Below are positions 1 to 8,463 of a stretch of DNA of 64,000 bases, one piece after another. The stretch comes from Paenibacillus riograndensis SBR5. GTDB taxonomy: Bacteria; Bacillota; Bacilli; Paenibacillales; Paenibacillaceae. The position numbers were made by a program, and so were the translations under genes. Every line of letters starts with the position of its first letter. The first letter of the stretch is position 1. The DNA is taken from positions 1,565,001-1,629,000 of the forward strand of contig NZ_LN831776.1 in the NCBI RefSeq assembly GCF_000981585.1, read 5' to 3'. The notes under the pieces were generated by a model that was given only the letters and a program-made list of their open reading frames with translations, was not told the DNA's origin and made no database searches.

Positions 1-29
1 TTAGGGGATACGTTGTCTGCTTTCCACAT
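1..29 (-). CDS. Start of an unidentified gene leaving the window on the left (partial)
   Basis: On the minus strand an ATG at 29-27 is preceded by a good ribosome site (GAGGAG, about 39-46) at normal spacing. Nine codons are visible (MWKADNVSP) before the edge and no stop interrupts them. Too little remains to identify a product. The AT-rich stretch at 60-190 could hold its promoter. Confidence 0.4.
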
Positions 30-225
30 GCTGTTTTTCTCCTCTGCTTTTGTTAAGTTACTCATATGGTTACGTTATATATCGGCTGCAAATTTACTTT
101 AATTTAATGATAAAATTTTACATCCCACCAGGGTAAGATATCTAATATAGAGATATTTTCTCCTATACTAAAATGATCCAAAATGTTTTCGTGGGAGCTG
201 TTGCGGTCATGGACAATCAAAATGA

Positions 226-417
226 GCCTCGTCCGCGAAGGACATCGCCGGCATTCTGCAGACGATCAAGCAGAATATTAACCAGATGGAAGCAACGCTG
301 ATGGATTGTCTGGCCCAGAGCGAACGCCAGGCTGCGGCGACTGAGGAGATTACCGCCTCGATGCAGCAGATGTCTGCTTCCGCCGTTGAGATTGAGAAGA
401 TCGCGCGGTTGATATGA
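226..417 (+). pseudogene. Remnant of a methyl-accepting chemotaxis protein (C-terminal signalling piece)
   Basis: An uninterrupted frame with no plausible start reads ASSAKDIAGILQTIKQNINQ and continues through AATEEITASMQQMSASAVEI to a TGA at 415-417. The heptad-like pattern, the SAK(D/E)IA...IKQNI segment and the ATEEI-ASMQQMSASA segment are typical of the cytoplasmic helical hairpin of MCPs. A TGA at 223-225 closes the frame upstream, so the ligand-binding domain, membrane segments and HAMP domain are absent. This is a short decayed fragment and not a functional receptor. The antisense frame over this stretch is only its shadow. Confidence 0.7.
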
Positions 418-504
418 AGCGGGAGCCCAGCGGTCTGCTGATCCGTGATTTAGCGCTGTCCGATTGGTCCTGGTGACTGTTTGCTCACCCAATTCACCTC
501 AGTA

Positions 505-529
505 AGCCTGCGCTCTGCGCGGGCTTTTT
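505..529 (+). terminator. Intrinsic terminator
   Basis: Stem AGCCTGCGC / GCGCGGGCT (one G:U pair) with loop TCT, followed by a T run. It lies downstream of the chemoreceptor remnant and upstream of ydcC. Confidence 0.75.
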
Positions 530-654
530 GTATTGCTGTCCGGCTGTCTGTCATTATCCATCCTGCTTGTCATGCCCGTCTGCATAATGCAGGCAAGTCC
601 CTCATAGACATGTACTAATCAATGCTTTTCAAAACAGGTTAAGGGGATGATGTC

Positions 655-1740
655 ATGCGCCGGATAACATGGGTACTCGCGATCATTATGAGCGTGGCCC
701 TGGTGCTCGCGGGATGCGGGAAGAAGGACGCCGCTTCCGTGGTCAAGGATTTGAACAATGTGTCTGACAAACTGGAGAGCAAGCAGGGGGCTTACCAGGG
801 TTCGGGCACGATGACGCTGTACACCGGCGAGCAGCCGCAGGAGTATAAGGTGGAGGTCTGGTACAAGAATCCTTCCTACTACCGGATCAGCCTGTCGAAC
901 GTCCAAAAGGATGTTACGCAAATCGTGCTGCGCAATGATGAGGGCGTATTCGTACTGACACCAAGCCTTGGCAAAAGCTTCCGCTTCCAAAGCGACTGGC
1001 CGGACAATCAAGGCCAGGTCTATCTGTACCAGACGCTGCTCCGGGGAATTGTCTCCGACAACAACCGCCAGTTTGCGGAGGATGGAGACAACTATGTGTT
1101 CGAGGTAGCGGCCAATTACCAGAGCAGCGCGCTGGTCCGCCAGAAAATCTGGCTGGCGAAGAAGACCTATGAGCCGAAGCAGGTGCAGGTCTCTGATTCC
1201 GAAGCTAAGGTTGTGGTGAACGTGAAGTTCGACAGCTTCAAGTTCGATCCGGAATTTACCAAGGATTCTTTTGATATGCAAAAGAATATGGCAACAGGCA
1301 GCGCATCCGAAAGCACGCTGGCGGAAGTGGACGAGAATGGCAATCCGGTCGCTGCGCCGGAGAACGCCCGCCAGGAAGGCCAGACGGCAGCTGCTGAACC
1401 CGGTGATTTCGGGATTATTGAACCGGGTTATATCCCAGCCGGTGTGCAGCTGAAAGATTCCAACAAACTTGAGGACAGCAAGGATCATTCTGTGCTTCTC
1501 CGCTATGATGGAACATACCAGTACACGATCATTGAGTCCCGGCCGCTGGACCGCGCTGTCTCACTGGCACCGGCAACCTTGATTGATCTCGGGTTCACCG
1601 CAGGGGCGCTGACCGGTGATGAGCAGAAGACACTGACCTGGATGAGCGATGGGGTGCAGTACCGGATCACCAGTGCAAATCTTCCTGTGAACGAAATGAT
1701 GCAGATTGCCGCTTCTATGGAGGAACAATCGGGTAAGTAA
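655..1740 (+). CDS. ydcC: YdcC-like sporulation lipoprotein, LolA-like fold
   Basis: 361 residues. The N-terminus has a lipoprotein signal, MRR followed by a hydrophobic stretch and lipobox LAGC, so the mature protein would start at Cys21 and be anchored on the outer face of the membrane. The body (residues about 30-200: TMTLYTGEQPQEYKVEVWYK, 'YYRI', 'QIVLRNDEG', then a beta-rich region) matches the outer-membrane-lipoprotein-sorting (LolA-like) fold seen in Bacillus YdcC; a second domain follows at about 250-360. Ribosome site AAGGGG is 8 nt before ATG 655. In B. subtilis ydcC also sits directly upstream of alr, ndoAI and ndoA, which supports the name. It ends in its own terminator, so alr has a separate promoter. 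The molecular role is unknown; a link to sporulation comes from the Bacillus homologue and not from this sequence. Confidence 0.82.
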   Translation: MRRITWVLAIIMSVALVLAGCGKKDAASVVKDLNNVSDKLESKQGAYQGSGTMTLYTGEQPQEYKVEVWYKNPSYYRISLSNVQKDVTQIVLRNDEGVFVLTPSLGKSFRFQSDWPDNQGQVYLYQTLLRGIVSDNNRQFAEDGDNYVFEVAANYQSSALVRQKIWLAKKTYEPKQVQVSDSEAKVVVNVKFDSFKFDPEFTKDSFDMQKNMATGSASESTLAEVDENGNPVAAPENARQEGQTAAAEPGDFGIIEPGYIPAGVQLKDSNKLEDSKDHSVLLRYDGTYQYTIIESRPLDRAVSLAPATLIDLGFTAGALTGDEQKTLTWMSDGVQYRITSANLPVNEMMQIAASMEEQSGK

Positions 1741-1750
1741 ATATCAGTAG

Positions 1751-1804
1751 GCGGATACTGCGTATGGTGGGAGTCATTCCTCTACAAGCAGTATCCGCTT
1801 TTTT
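1751..1804 (+). terminator. Intrinsic terminator of ydcC
   Basis: Perfect 11-bp stem GCGGATACTGC / GCAGTATCCGC with a 26-nt loop, followed by six T residues. Confidence 0.9.
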
Positions 1805-1963
1805 CAGCTGTTCTGACCCTGACAGGACCATTGGAGGTTCTGCCAAAAGATAGCTCCCTGCTTACATTGACAGCCGCCTTCGATTAGCATTACCATTGAC
1901 GGTAAGACTATAATCAACACGATGCAGAGATGTTTTACTACAATGTTAGAAGGTGACCCTGAA

Positions 1964-3145
1964 GTGCAAGCAAGCTATCGACCTACAGTAGCCGAGATTA
2001 ACCTCGATGATCTGCGTGCCAATTATGAGGCCTTCCGCAAGGCTCTTCCTGCGGAGACCAAGTTCATGGGATGCGTCAAAGGAAATGCGTACGGCCATGG
2101 AGCGGTGGAAGTGACCCGGGAGCTGGAACGGCTTGGAGCGGATTATGTAAGTGTTGCTTTTTTGGATGAGGCATTGGAGCTGCGTCAAGCGGGAATACTA
2201 ATTCCTATTCTGGTGCTCGGCTACACCTCTCCGGAAGGAATACCCGTTGCCTGGAAGAACCATGTAACCGTAACACTGTTCACCCCGGAGGTGCTGGAGG
2301 CGGTTAGACAGCTTCCGGTTGACCCGGAGCACCGGCTGAAAGTGCACATCAAGATAGACAGCGGGATGGGACGGCTGGGGCTTTTGCCGGCTGATGCCCC
2401 CGATTTTATCGCTGAAGTGCATTCTGTAGCGCAGGCGGAGCTGGAGGGGATGTTCACACATTTTGCCAAAGCAGACGAAAGCAACAAAAGCTATACACTG
2501 ATGCAGTACCGACGGTTTATGAGCGTGGCCGAAACGCTTCGGGACAGAGACATTCACATCCCGATCATACATACGGGCAATAGCGCTACGGCCATTGATA
2601 CACCTCTTCTATCCAGTAACATGGTGCGTGTAGGCATAAGCTTGTACGGTTTCTATCCCTCGACAGAGGTGAACCGCGAGCTGGTGGCTTTACACCCGGT
2701 AATGACGCTGAAGACGCAGGCAGTCTATGTCAAAACCCTGCCGCCCGATTGGGGCATCAGCTACGGCACCCGGTACTTCACAGACAGCGAGGAGATCATT
2801 GCGACGCTTCCGGTGGGGTACGCCGACGGATATTCCCGCATGCTAACAGGCAAAGCGGAGGTGCTAATACGCGGACGCCGCGTTCCTGTCGTCGGAACCA
2901 TCTGCATGGACCAGTGTATGGTAACGCTCAAATCTTTCGCTGAAGAAGCGGAACAAATCAAAGCTGGCGAAGAGGTTGTACTCATCGGACGCCAGGGTGC
3001 CGTGTCCATCACGGCAGACGAACTGGCGCTCCATCTTGGAACGATTCACTACGAGGTAATCTGTATGCTGGCCCACCGGGTGCCGCGTGTGTATGTACGC
3101 GAAGGCGCTGCTCCTAACCTGGTGAACCCCTTGCTGCAGACCTAA
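1964..3145 (+). CDS. alr: Alanine racemase
   Basis: PLP-dependent enzyme interconverting L- and D-alanine for peptidoglycan. The PLP lysine lies in CVKGNAYGHG and the second catalytic base, tyrosine, in ISYGTRY; a C-terminal beta domain follows ('VPVVGTICMDQCMV'). I chose GTG 1964, with AGAAGGTGA 7 nt upstream, giving 393 residues that begin at QASYRPTVAEINLDDL as in other racemases. ATG 1922 would add 14 residues with no family counterpart and no ribosome site. The gene lies in the ydcC-alr-ndoAI-ndoA order known from Bacillus. An AT-rich TATAAT at 1909-1914 may be its -10 element. Confidence 0.97.
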   Translation: MQASYRPTVAEINLDDLRANYEAFRKALPAETKFMGCVKGNAYGHGAVEVTRELERLGADYVSVAFLDEALELRQAGILIPILVLGYTSPEGIPVAWKNHVTVTLFTPEVLEAVRQLPVDPEHRLKVHIKIDSGMGRLGLLPADAPDFIAEVHSVAQAELEGMFTHFAKADESNKSYTLMQYRRFMSVAETLRDRDIHIPIIHTGNSATAIDTPLLSSNMVRVGISLYGFYPSTEVNRELVALHPVMTLKTQAVYVKTLPPDWGISYGTRYFTDSEEIIATLPVGYADGYSRMLTGKAEVLIRGRRVPVVGTICMDQCMVTLKSFAEEAEQIKAGEEVVLIGRQGAVSITADELALHLGTIHYEVICMLAHRVPRVYVREGAAPNLVNPLLQT

Positions 3146-3358
3146 TGTCTTGACCGCGTTGCTGATGCAAAGAACGGAATAGAAGGATAATGTCGTATTG
3201 ACGAGTGTGACTTATGGTCTATACGAACCGCCATTTCTAGTTTATAATGGAATGCAGCATACTTGATATACTGGCGGCATATATTCCTTGTATAAAATTC
3301 CTTGTATATTGCAACACTGGAACACAAGGGCAGAAGGTTTGTGGGGGTGGAAGAGAAG

Positions 3359-3640
3359 GTGGCCAATTTGCAGAACACCAAAAGAATCATGATCAGCTTG
3401 CCCGATCATCTCTTGCAGGAAGTGGATGGGATCGTCCAATTGGAGAACTCCAACCGGAGTGAATTGATCAGGCAGGCCATGAAGCTGTATCTGAGCGAAC
3501 GGAGGAAACGGACCATCCGCGATTCGATGCAGCGTGGCTATATGGAAATGGCTAAAATCAATTTGACCATGGCATGCGAGGCGTTTCTCGCGGAGGAAGA
3601 TGCAGACAGTACTCTTGGCCGCTTAGTAAGCGGGGTGTAG
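3359..3640 (+). CDS. ndoAI: Antitoxin EndoAI (MazE-like, ribbon-helix-helix)
   Basis: 93 residues from GTG 3359, preceded by GGGGGTGG at 8 nt. The N-terminal half (KRIMISLPDHLLQEVDGIV, then NRSELIRQAMKLYLSER) is a ribbon-helix-helix DNA-binding and dimerisation domain. The tail, QRGYMEMAKINLTMACEAF, resembles the toxin-binding tail of Bacillus EndoAI. An in-frame ATG at 3302 would add 19 residues lacking in the family, so it was not chosen. It should neutralise EndoA by blocking its RNA-binding face and probably autoregulates the pair. The stop is followed 3 nt later by the toxin start, typical of coupled antitoxin-toxin translation. Confidence 0.93.
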   Translation: MANLQNTKRIMISLPDHLLQEVDGIVQLENSNRSELIRQAMKLYLSERRKRTIRDSMQRGYMEMAKINLTMACEAFLAEEDADSTLGRLVSGV

Positions 3641-3643
3641 ATA

Positions 3644-3994
3644 TTGATCGTTAAACGCGGCGACGTTTTTTTTGCCGACCTTTCGCCGGTGGTGGGTTCA
3701 GAACAAGGCGGAGTACGGCCGGTACTGGTCATTCAGAACGACATTGGCAATCGCTTCAGCCCGACAGTCATTGTGGCAGCCATCACTGCCCAGATTCAGA
3801 AGGCTAAACTGCCGACGCATGTAGAAATTGATGCGGCTGCTCACGGCTTTGACAGGGACTCTGTCATACTGCTGGAGCAGGTTCGGACAATTGACAAACA
3901 ACGCTTAACTGATAAGATCACCCATCTGGACGATGAAACAATGAAGCTGGTGGATGATTCGCTGCAAATCAGCCTGGGACTGATTGATTTCTGA
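3644..3994 (+). CDS. ndoA: mRNA interferase EndoA (MazF family toxin)
   Basis: 116 residues, the family's usual length. It begins with [20 protein letters not shown], includes [12 protein letters not shown] and '[10 protein letters not shown]', and has the conserved '[12 protein letters not shown]' segment, all hallmarks of Bacillus EndoA, which cuts mRNA at UACAU sites. The start is TTG 3644; the Bacillus gene, as I remember, also starts with TTG, and the upstream GGGGTG serves as ribosome site. It follows the antitoxin gene by 3 nt and ends before a strong terminator. In Bacillus the rsbRST-sigB operon follows; here a sugar transport cluster follows instead. Confidence 0.97.
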   Translation: MIVKRGDVFFADLSPVVGSEQGGVRPVLVIQNDIGNRFSPTVIVAAITAQIQKAKLPTHVEIDAAAHGFDRDSVILLEQVRTIDKQRLTDKITHLDDETMKLVDDSLQISLGLIDF

Positions 3995-4030
3995 GCCGGG
4001 CAGACTTATAGATCACAGGATAATGTATGG

Positions 4031-4064
4031 AGAGGCACACCGGAAGATCCCGGTGTGCCTCTTT
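4031..4064 (+). terminator. Intrinsic terminator of the ndoAI-ndoA operon
   Basis: Long stem AGAGGCACACCGG / CCGGTGTGCCTCT around AAGATC, then CTTT. The next 330 bases hold no gene until frlO. Confidence 0.9.
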
Positions 4065-4300
4065 GAGCTGGCCGCAGCAATAATATCATGAATTTTACAG
4101 TGTGCTCCACCCGTGAATTGTAGTATCATGTCCATATAAATAACACTATATGTTATTTATATTTTAAAATTTGCATAAATAATTCTTGTGTTCTCAAAAT
4201 AAACCCCCGTTAGATGAACCGTGTGTATTCAGTTTTAAACGTTAAATCCTGCCATTTCGCCCCTCTTGAAAGAGCTTATCAAAGGTTTTGTAAAAAAAGA

Positions 4301-4370
4301 TTTAAAATTAACTATCGGTGTGGTATAGTGTTGTTACGTAACAATACGTTACCTATATTATGTTACATAA
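4301..4370 (+). promoter_or_regulatory. frlO promoter with palindromic operators
   Basis: A -10 element TATAGT (4324-4329) has a weak -35 (TTTAAA, 4301-4306) at 17 bp. Directly downstream lie a perfect 14-bp palindrome TTGTTACGTAACAA (4331-4344) and a second inverted repeat TTATGT-T-ACATAA (4358-4370). Binding there would block initiation. The same half-sites recur upstream of frlB, and the GntR-family FrlR is encoded between them, so FrlR is the likely ligand. The rest of 4065-4397 is AT-rich and shows no gene. Confidence 0.75.
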
Positions 4371-4397
4371 GTTAATCATCGATGGGAGGTATTTACA

Positions 4398-5711
4398 ATG
4401 TATCGGATGGGACGAAAATTGGGCTTGTTAATGTTGGCGGGTTTATTGGTAGTACTGACGGCGTGCAGCGGCAATAATTCTACTCCTGCTGCCAATGGGA
4501 ATGGGGATTCAAAAGGCAAGACAACAACGCTTAAGTTTTTTCACCGCTGGCCCAATGAACCAAGAAATTCGTATTTCAATTACATTAAGGAGGAATTCGA
4601 AAAACAGAATCCGGGTGTCAAAATTGAGATGGAATCCGTCCTGAACGATAACTACAAGGAGAAAATCAAGGTTCTTGTCTCCTCGGGAGACATCCCGGAT
4701 GTCTTCTCCTCCTGGTCGGACAGCTTTGCCGAAAGTCTGGTCTCCTCCGGCAGGGTTGAAGATCTTACTTCTATGTACGACTCTGATCCGGACTGGGCAA
4801 AAACCCTGGTTCAGAATCAGCTGAAATCCTTCACTTTTGATGACAAAATATATGGTGTGCCTTTTACCATGGATGGAAAAGTCTTCTTTTATAATAAGAA
4901 AATATTCAGCAAGCTGGGTCTGGAAAAACCAAAGACCTGGGACGAGTTCATAGCCTTGCTGGACAAGCTTAAGGCTTCCGGCTACGACACGCCGATTATC
5001 GAAGGCCTCCAGGATTCCTGGGCCGTGGGGCACTACCTGGGCACAATGAATCAGCGGATGCTGAGTCCGGAGGTGCTGGCAACTGACTATGCAGTGGGTA
5101 CGGGCCAGTTTACCGATCCGGGATATTTACAAGTACTGAAGTATTGGCAGAAATTATCCTCATATATGGGGCCTAACGCGACTTCCGTCAACCATGAAGC
5201 TACGAGAAATATGTTCATCGCCGGAGAAGTGCCGATCCATTATCTGCAGTTTGCCGAGCTGGGTTATCTGAAAGATAAACCTGATCTTGAGTTTGATTAT
5301 TTTAACTTCCCGCAGTTCTCCGAAGGTAAAGGGAATCCTGAAGGTCTGACAGGTGCACCCGAAGGATTCATGATCAGCAAGGAAACAGCCAATAAAGAGC
5401 TTGCCGAGAAATTTGTAAAGTTCATTGTCTCTCCTGAGAATGCAGCGAAGTTTCAGCAGGATGTAGGTTCTATGACAACTGTAATTGGTGCGGCTACGAA
5501 GGAGAATTCCCCTCCGGGAACCCTGGAAGCGATCGAAGTGATCCAGAATGCGGCAGAAACCACCCCTTGGCTTGATAATGCGGTGGATGCCAGCGTAGCC
5601 GATGCCTTTATGCGTGGAGGCCAAGCCATTGCCGCGGATATCGAGACTCCTGAAAATGTGCTCAAAGAAGTGCAAACCGCAGCGGAGAAACTTCAAGCAG
5701 TTAAAAAGTAA
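4398..5711 (+). CDS. frlO: Fructosamine ABC transporter, substrate-binding lipoprotein FrlO
   Basis: 437 residues. The signal peptide ends in lipobox LTAC with lipidated Cys23, followed by a low-complexity NNSTPAANGNGDSKG linker. The remainder is a family 1 solute-binding protein: 'TLKFFHRWPNE', 'NPGVKIEMESVLNDNYKEKI', 'GDIPDVFSSW', 'IYGVPFTMDGKVFFYNKKIF', 'WDEFIALLDKLK'. Ribosome site GGGAGGT lies 8 nt before ATG. The substrate, glycated amino acids such as fructosyl-amino acids, is inferred from the neighbours FrlN, FrlM, FrlD and FrlB, not from the protein itself. No ATP-binding subunit is in the window; in Bacillus FrlONM uses the shared ATPase MsmX encoded elsewhere. A hairpin after the stop may make frlO mRNA more abundant than the permease message. 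Confidence 0.88.
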   Translation: MYRMGRKLGLLMLAGLLVVLTACSGNNSTPAANGNGDSKGKTTTLKFFHRWPNEPRNSYFNYIKEEFEKQNPGVKIEMESVLNDNYKEKIKVLVSSGDIPDVFSSWSDSFAESLVSSGRVEDLTSMYDSDPDWAKTLVQNQLKSFTFDDKIYGVPFTMDGKVFFYNKKIFSKLGLEKPKTWDEFIALLDKLKASGYDTPIIEGLQDSWAVGHYLGTMNQRMLSPEVLATDYAVGTGQFTDPGYLQVLKYWQKLSSYMGPNATSVNHEATRNMFIAGEVPIHYLQFAELGYLKDKPDLEFDYFNFPQFSEGKGNPEGLTGAPEGFMISKETANKELAEKFVKFIVSPENAAKFQQDVGSMTTVIGAATKENSPPGTLEAIEVIQNAAETTPWLDNAVDASVADAFMRGGQAIAADIETPENVLKEVQTAAEKLQAVKK

Positions 5712-5731
5712 AAACGAAGTGCTTCAACTGT

Positions 5732-5759
5732 AAAGAGGGGGCTCCGCCCCCCTCTTTTC
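5732..5759 (+). terminator. Intercistronic hairpin / attenuator between frlO and frlN
   Basis: Stem AAAGAGGGGGC / GCCCCCCTCTTT (one unpaired C) followed by TTTTC. Such partial terminators behind binding-protein genes usually lower expression of the downstream permeases. Confidence 0.75.
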
Positions 5760-5818
5760 TTCTAAGATACAGGGAAATGCGTCTAACTGGGTTCCCGGGA
5801 TAAAACAGGGGGAAAGTG

Positions 5819-6703
5819 ATGAGAACAAGAAGAACGATAGCTCCTTATTTGTTTGTCTTGCCGTGTGTGCTGATGCTTGCAGTCTTCGTATATATGCCAC
5901 TAATCCAGAATTTCTTCTATAGCTTTCAGAATATCTCACTGCTGTCAGGAAAAAGCTCATTCGCCGGTTTTGATAACTATAGAACACTGTTCTCCGACCC
6001 TGTTGTGGGCAAAGCCTTAATCAATAATGTGAAATATGCCGTGATCTCTTTAATCTGCCAGGTAGGATTTGGGCTGGTTCTGGCCGCCATCCTGGAGGAA
6101 GAGTTTCTGAGAAAGGTCTCGGCGATATTCCGGACGATCTTTTTTATTCCCGTTATTATTTCTATTACGGTTATCTGTTTGTTATTTTCCTTCGTCTATA
6201 ACCCGACGGACGGTCTGCTGAATATGTTTCTGCAAGCTGTGGGACTTGATGCCTGGGCTAAACCGTGGCTGGGTTCCGGTACTACAGCCATTTATGCCGT
6301 TATTGCCGTATCGCAGTGGCAGAGTATCGGCTATTGCATGATGTTGTTCATTGTGGCCATTCAGAAAATTCCGCGCGACCTCTATGAAGCGGCCAAAATC
6401 GACGGGGCAGGCAAAATAAAAATCTTTTTCAGCATCACGCTGCCTCAGGTGAAAGAAATGATTTTTGTAAACTCACTTCTGACCATAACAGGGGCGTTCA
6501 TGGTATTTAACGAACCCTTTATTCTAACCAAGGGCGGAGGTCCCGGAACCAGTTCCATTACAATTGCGGTTCTGATGTATCAGAACGGTTTTGTCCGGGA
6601 CAGCATGGGTTATGCCGCGACCATCTCACTGCTTATTTTTGTCATTACAGCAGTGCTGGCGCTCATACAGACATTATCATTCAGAACAGGGAAGGGGGAC
6701 TGA
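5819..6703 (+). CDS. frlN: Fructosamine ABC transporter permease FrlN
   Basis: 294 residues from ATG 5819, with GGGGGA 5 nt upstream; GTG 5816 in the same frame lies too close to that site. Six membrane segments are evident (for example 'APYLFVLPCVLMLAVFVYMP' near residue 10 and LLIFVITAVLALIQTL near the end). The EAA loop that contacts the ATPase reads EAAKIDGAGKIKIFFSITLP. This is a MalF-type sugar permease subunit that should dimerise with FrlM. It sits 107 bp after frlO and 2 bp before frlM. Start and function are clear at family level; substrate is by context. Confidence 0.87.
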   Translation: MRTRRTIAPYLFVLPCVLMLAVFVYMPLIQNFFYSFQNISLLSGKSSFAGFDNYRTLFSDPVVGKALINNVKYAVISLICQVGFGLVLAAILEEEFLRKVSAIFRTIFFIPVIISITVICLLFSFVYNPTDGLLNMFLQAVGLDAWAKPWLGSGTTAIYAVIAVSQWQSIGYCMMLFIVAIQKIPRDLYEAAKIDGAGKIKIFFSITLPQVKEMIFVNSLLTITGAFMVFNEPFILTKGGGPGTSSITIAVLMYQNGFVRDSMGYAATISLLIFVITAVLALIQTLSFRTGKGD

Positions 6704-6705
6704 GT

Positions 6706-7533
6706 ATGGCCGGCAAGCTGCCTGTTTACAGACTCATTGTGCTGCTGCCTCTCCTGATAGGGGTAGTCCTGGTGATGTACCCGTTGTTCTGGATGGTGTC
6801 CTCATCATTTAAAAGCTATGATGAAATTTTTGGCGCTGTTTGGAATCTGCCAAGCGAGTGGCTGTTTTCGAACTACGTAACCGCCTGGACCAAAGGGATA
6901 GGCAATTATTTTATGAACAGTGTGATTGTCACCGTCAGCACGATTGCGGGCGTTGTCATCATTGCTTCACTGTGTGCGTATGGACTGAGCCGCTTCCGTT
7001 TCCGGTACAGCAAGACACTATTTATGTTCGTGCTCGGTGGAATGATGCTGGACCCGCAGGTGTGTCTCGTACCGCTGTACAAGCTTTTGCAGAATTTAAA
7101 TATTCATAATACGTATTTCGCCCTGATTCTGCCCTACATTGCCTTCAGGCTGTCGATCGCAGTGCTGCTCATCCGCTCTTATTTCCTGGGCATCCCCAAG
7201 GAGATTGAAGAGTCGGCAACCATGGACGGGTGTTCGGTCTTCCGGACCTATCTCAATATTTTTCTGCCCATGTCTCTTCCGATTATTATGACTACCATCA
7301 TCCTTACCTCCTATTATGCCTGGAATGAGTTTCTGTTCTCTATTATCTTTATTGACTCTGACAAATACAGAACCATTCCGGCCGGGCTGATGAACTTCAA
7401 AGATGCATTGTCAACCGACTGGGGGGTTCTGCTGGCCGGGCTGGTCATCTCTTCAATGCCGCTTATTATTCTATTTATTTTTATGCAGAAATACTTTATT
7501 CAGGGCATGTCTGACGGCTCTGTAAAAGGCTGA
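6706..7533 (+). CDS. frlM: Fructosamine ABC transporter permease FrlM
   Basis: 275 residues, MalG-type inner-membrane subunit with six predicted membrane segments ('LIVLLPLLIGVVLVMYPLFW' first; 'GLVISSMPLIILFIFMQKYF' last). The EAA loop reads ESATMDGCSVFRTYLNIFLP, and the C-terminus 'QKYFIQGMSDGSVKG' is the usual QR-(Y/F)F-x-x-G(M/L)(T/S)-G-(S/A)-VKG ending of the family. ATG 6706 starts 2 nt after the frlN stop, so the two are translated together. Pairs with FrlN around the substrate path. Confidence 0.88.
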   Translation: MAGKLPVYRLIVLLPLLIGVVLVMYPLFWMVSSSFKSYDEIFGAVWNLPSEWLFSNYVTAWTKGIGNYFMNSVIVTVSTIAGVVIIASLCAYGLSRFRFRYSKTLFMFVLGGMMLDPQVCLVPLYKLLQNLNIHNTYFALILPYIAFRLSIAVLLIRSYFLGIPKEIEESATMDGCSVFRTYLNIFLPMSLPIIMTTIILTSYYAWNEFLFSIIFIDSDKYRTIPAGLMNFKDALSTDWGVLLAGLVISSMPLIILFIFMQKYFIQGMSDGSVKG

Positions 7534-7566
7534 ATATCGCACATAAGAACTTGGGAGGATTTATCC

Positions 7567-8385
7567 ATGAGAATGATTGCCGTAGGCGACAATGTTGCGG
7601 ATTGTTATTTGGATCAAGGGCTCTACTATCCCGGAGGCAATGCCGTCAATGTGGCTGTGAATTGTAAGCGGAACGGATGCGAGGAAGTGTCCTATATCGG
7701 TGTATTCGGGAATGACAAGAAGTCCGATCATATTATGGACTCGCTGGATAAGGAAGGAATCAACTACCGTTATTCACGCAGAGTGTATGCGGACAGCGGC
7801 TCGCCCGGAGTGAAGCTGGTCGGCAATGACAGAGTATTCGTACGCGGTGCCCAGGATACAGCCCAGCATCTGCTCCGGCTGCGCCTAATGCCTGCGGATC
7901 TGGAATATATCGCGGGACATGACGTCTGCCATACCAGCTGTTATTCCAGCATAGAGAGGGAGCTTCCTGTAATTAAGGAACACTGCGATATTTCATTCGA
8001 CTTCTCCACAAGGACGGATGAAGATTATTTAGGGCAGGTGTGCCCTCATATTAAATATGCATTTTTTTCGGGTGCGGAGCTTGACTCTGTGCAGATTGAA
8101 GCACTCATAAAGACCTGCCACCGGCTGGGGACGGAGATTGTAGGCATAACGAAAGGAAGTGAAGGCGCGCTGTTCTCCAAAAACGGTGTGCTGTACAAAC
8201 AAGGAGTCACTCCGGCGGAGGTCGTGGATACGATGGGAGCGGGAGACAGCTTCATTGCCGGATTTCTGGTATCTTATCTAAAAAAAGGAGTTATGGAAGA
8301 GGCGCTGCAGTCCGGGGCAAATTCTGCCGCGTATACCTGCACCTTTTACGGGGGATTCGGGTACCCCAAACCCATAGGGGAGTAA
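7567..8385 (+). CDS. frlD: Fructosamine kinase FrlD (PfkB family)
   Basis: 272 residues. The N-terminal GDNVADCYLDQGLYYPGGNA resembles the GDNCVD...SGGNAVNVAV motif of E. coli fructoselysine 6-kinase FrlD, and the C-terminal DTMGAGDSFIAGF is the PfkB/ribokinase signature with the catalytic Asp of GAGD. It would phosphorylate the imported glycated amino acid on C6, giving the substrate of FrlB. SD GGGAGG lies about 8 nt before ATG 7567. Last gene of the frlONMD operon, closed by a terminator. A fructokinase role is possible from the fold alone, but the GGNAVNVAV motif and the neighbouring frlB favour fructosamines. Confidence 0.88.
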   Translation: MRMIAVGDNVADCYLDQGLYYPGGNAVNVAVNCKRNGCEEVSYIGVFGNDKKSDHIMDSLDKEGINYRYSRRVYADSGSPGVKLVGNDRVFVRGAQDTAQHLLRLRLMPADLEYIAGHDVCHTSCYSSIERELPVIKEHCDISFDFSTRTDEDYLGQVCPHIKYAFFSGAELDSVQIEALIKTCHRLGTEIVGITKGSEGALFSKNGVLYKQGVTPAEVVDTMGAGDSFIAGFLVSYLKKGVMEEALQSGANSAAYTCTFYGGFGYPKPIGE

Positions 8386-8410
8386 TTATACACCTGAATG
8401 TATGGTCACA

Positions 8411-8439
8411 AGCTGTTCATTGCTTGAACAGCTTTTTTT
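8411..8439 (+). terminator. Terminator of the frlONMD operon
   Basis: Stem AGCTGTTCA / TGAACAGCT followed by seven T residues. It faces the end of convergent frlR. Confidence 0.9.
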
Positions 8440-8463
8440 GACATGTTATTTATTGCTCACTAA

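Noticed and set aside
217..492. Antisense 91-residue frame at the left edge
   Set aside because: Lies over the chemoreceptor remnant and has no ribosome site.
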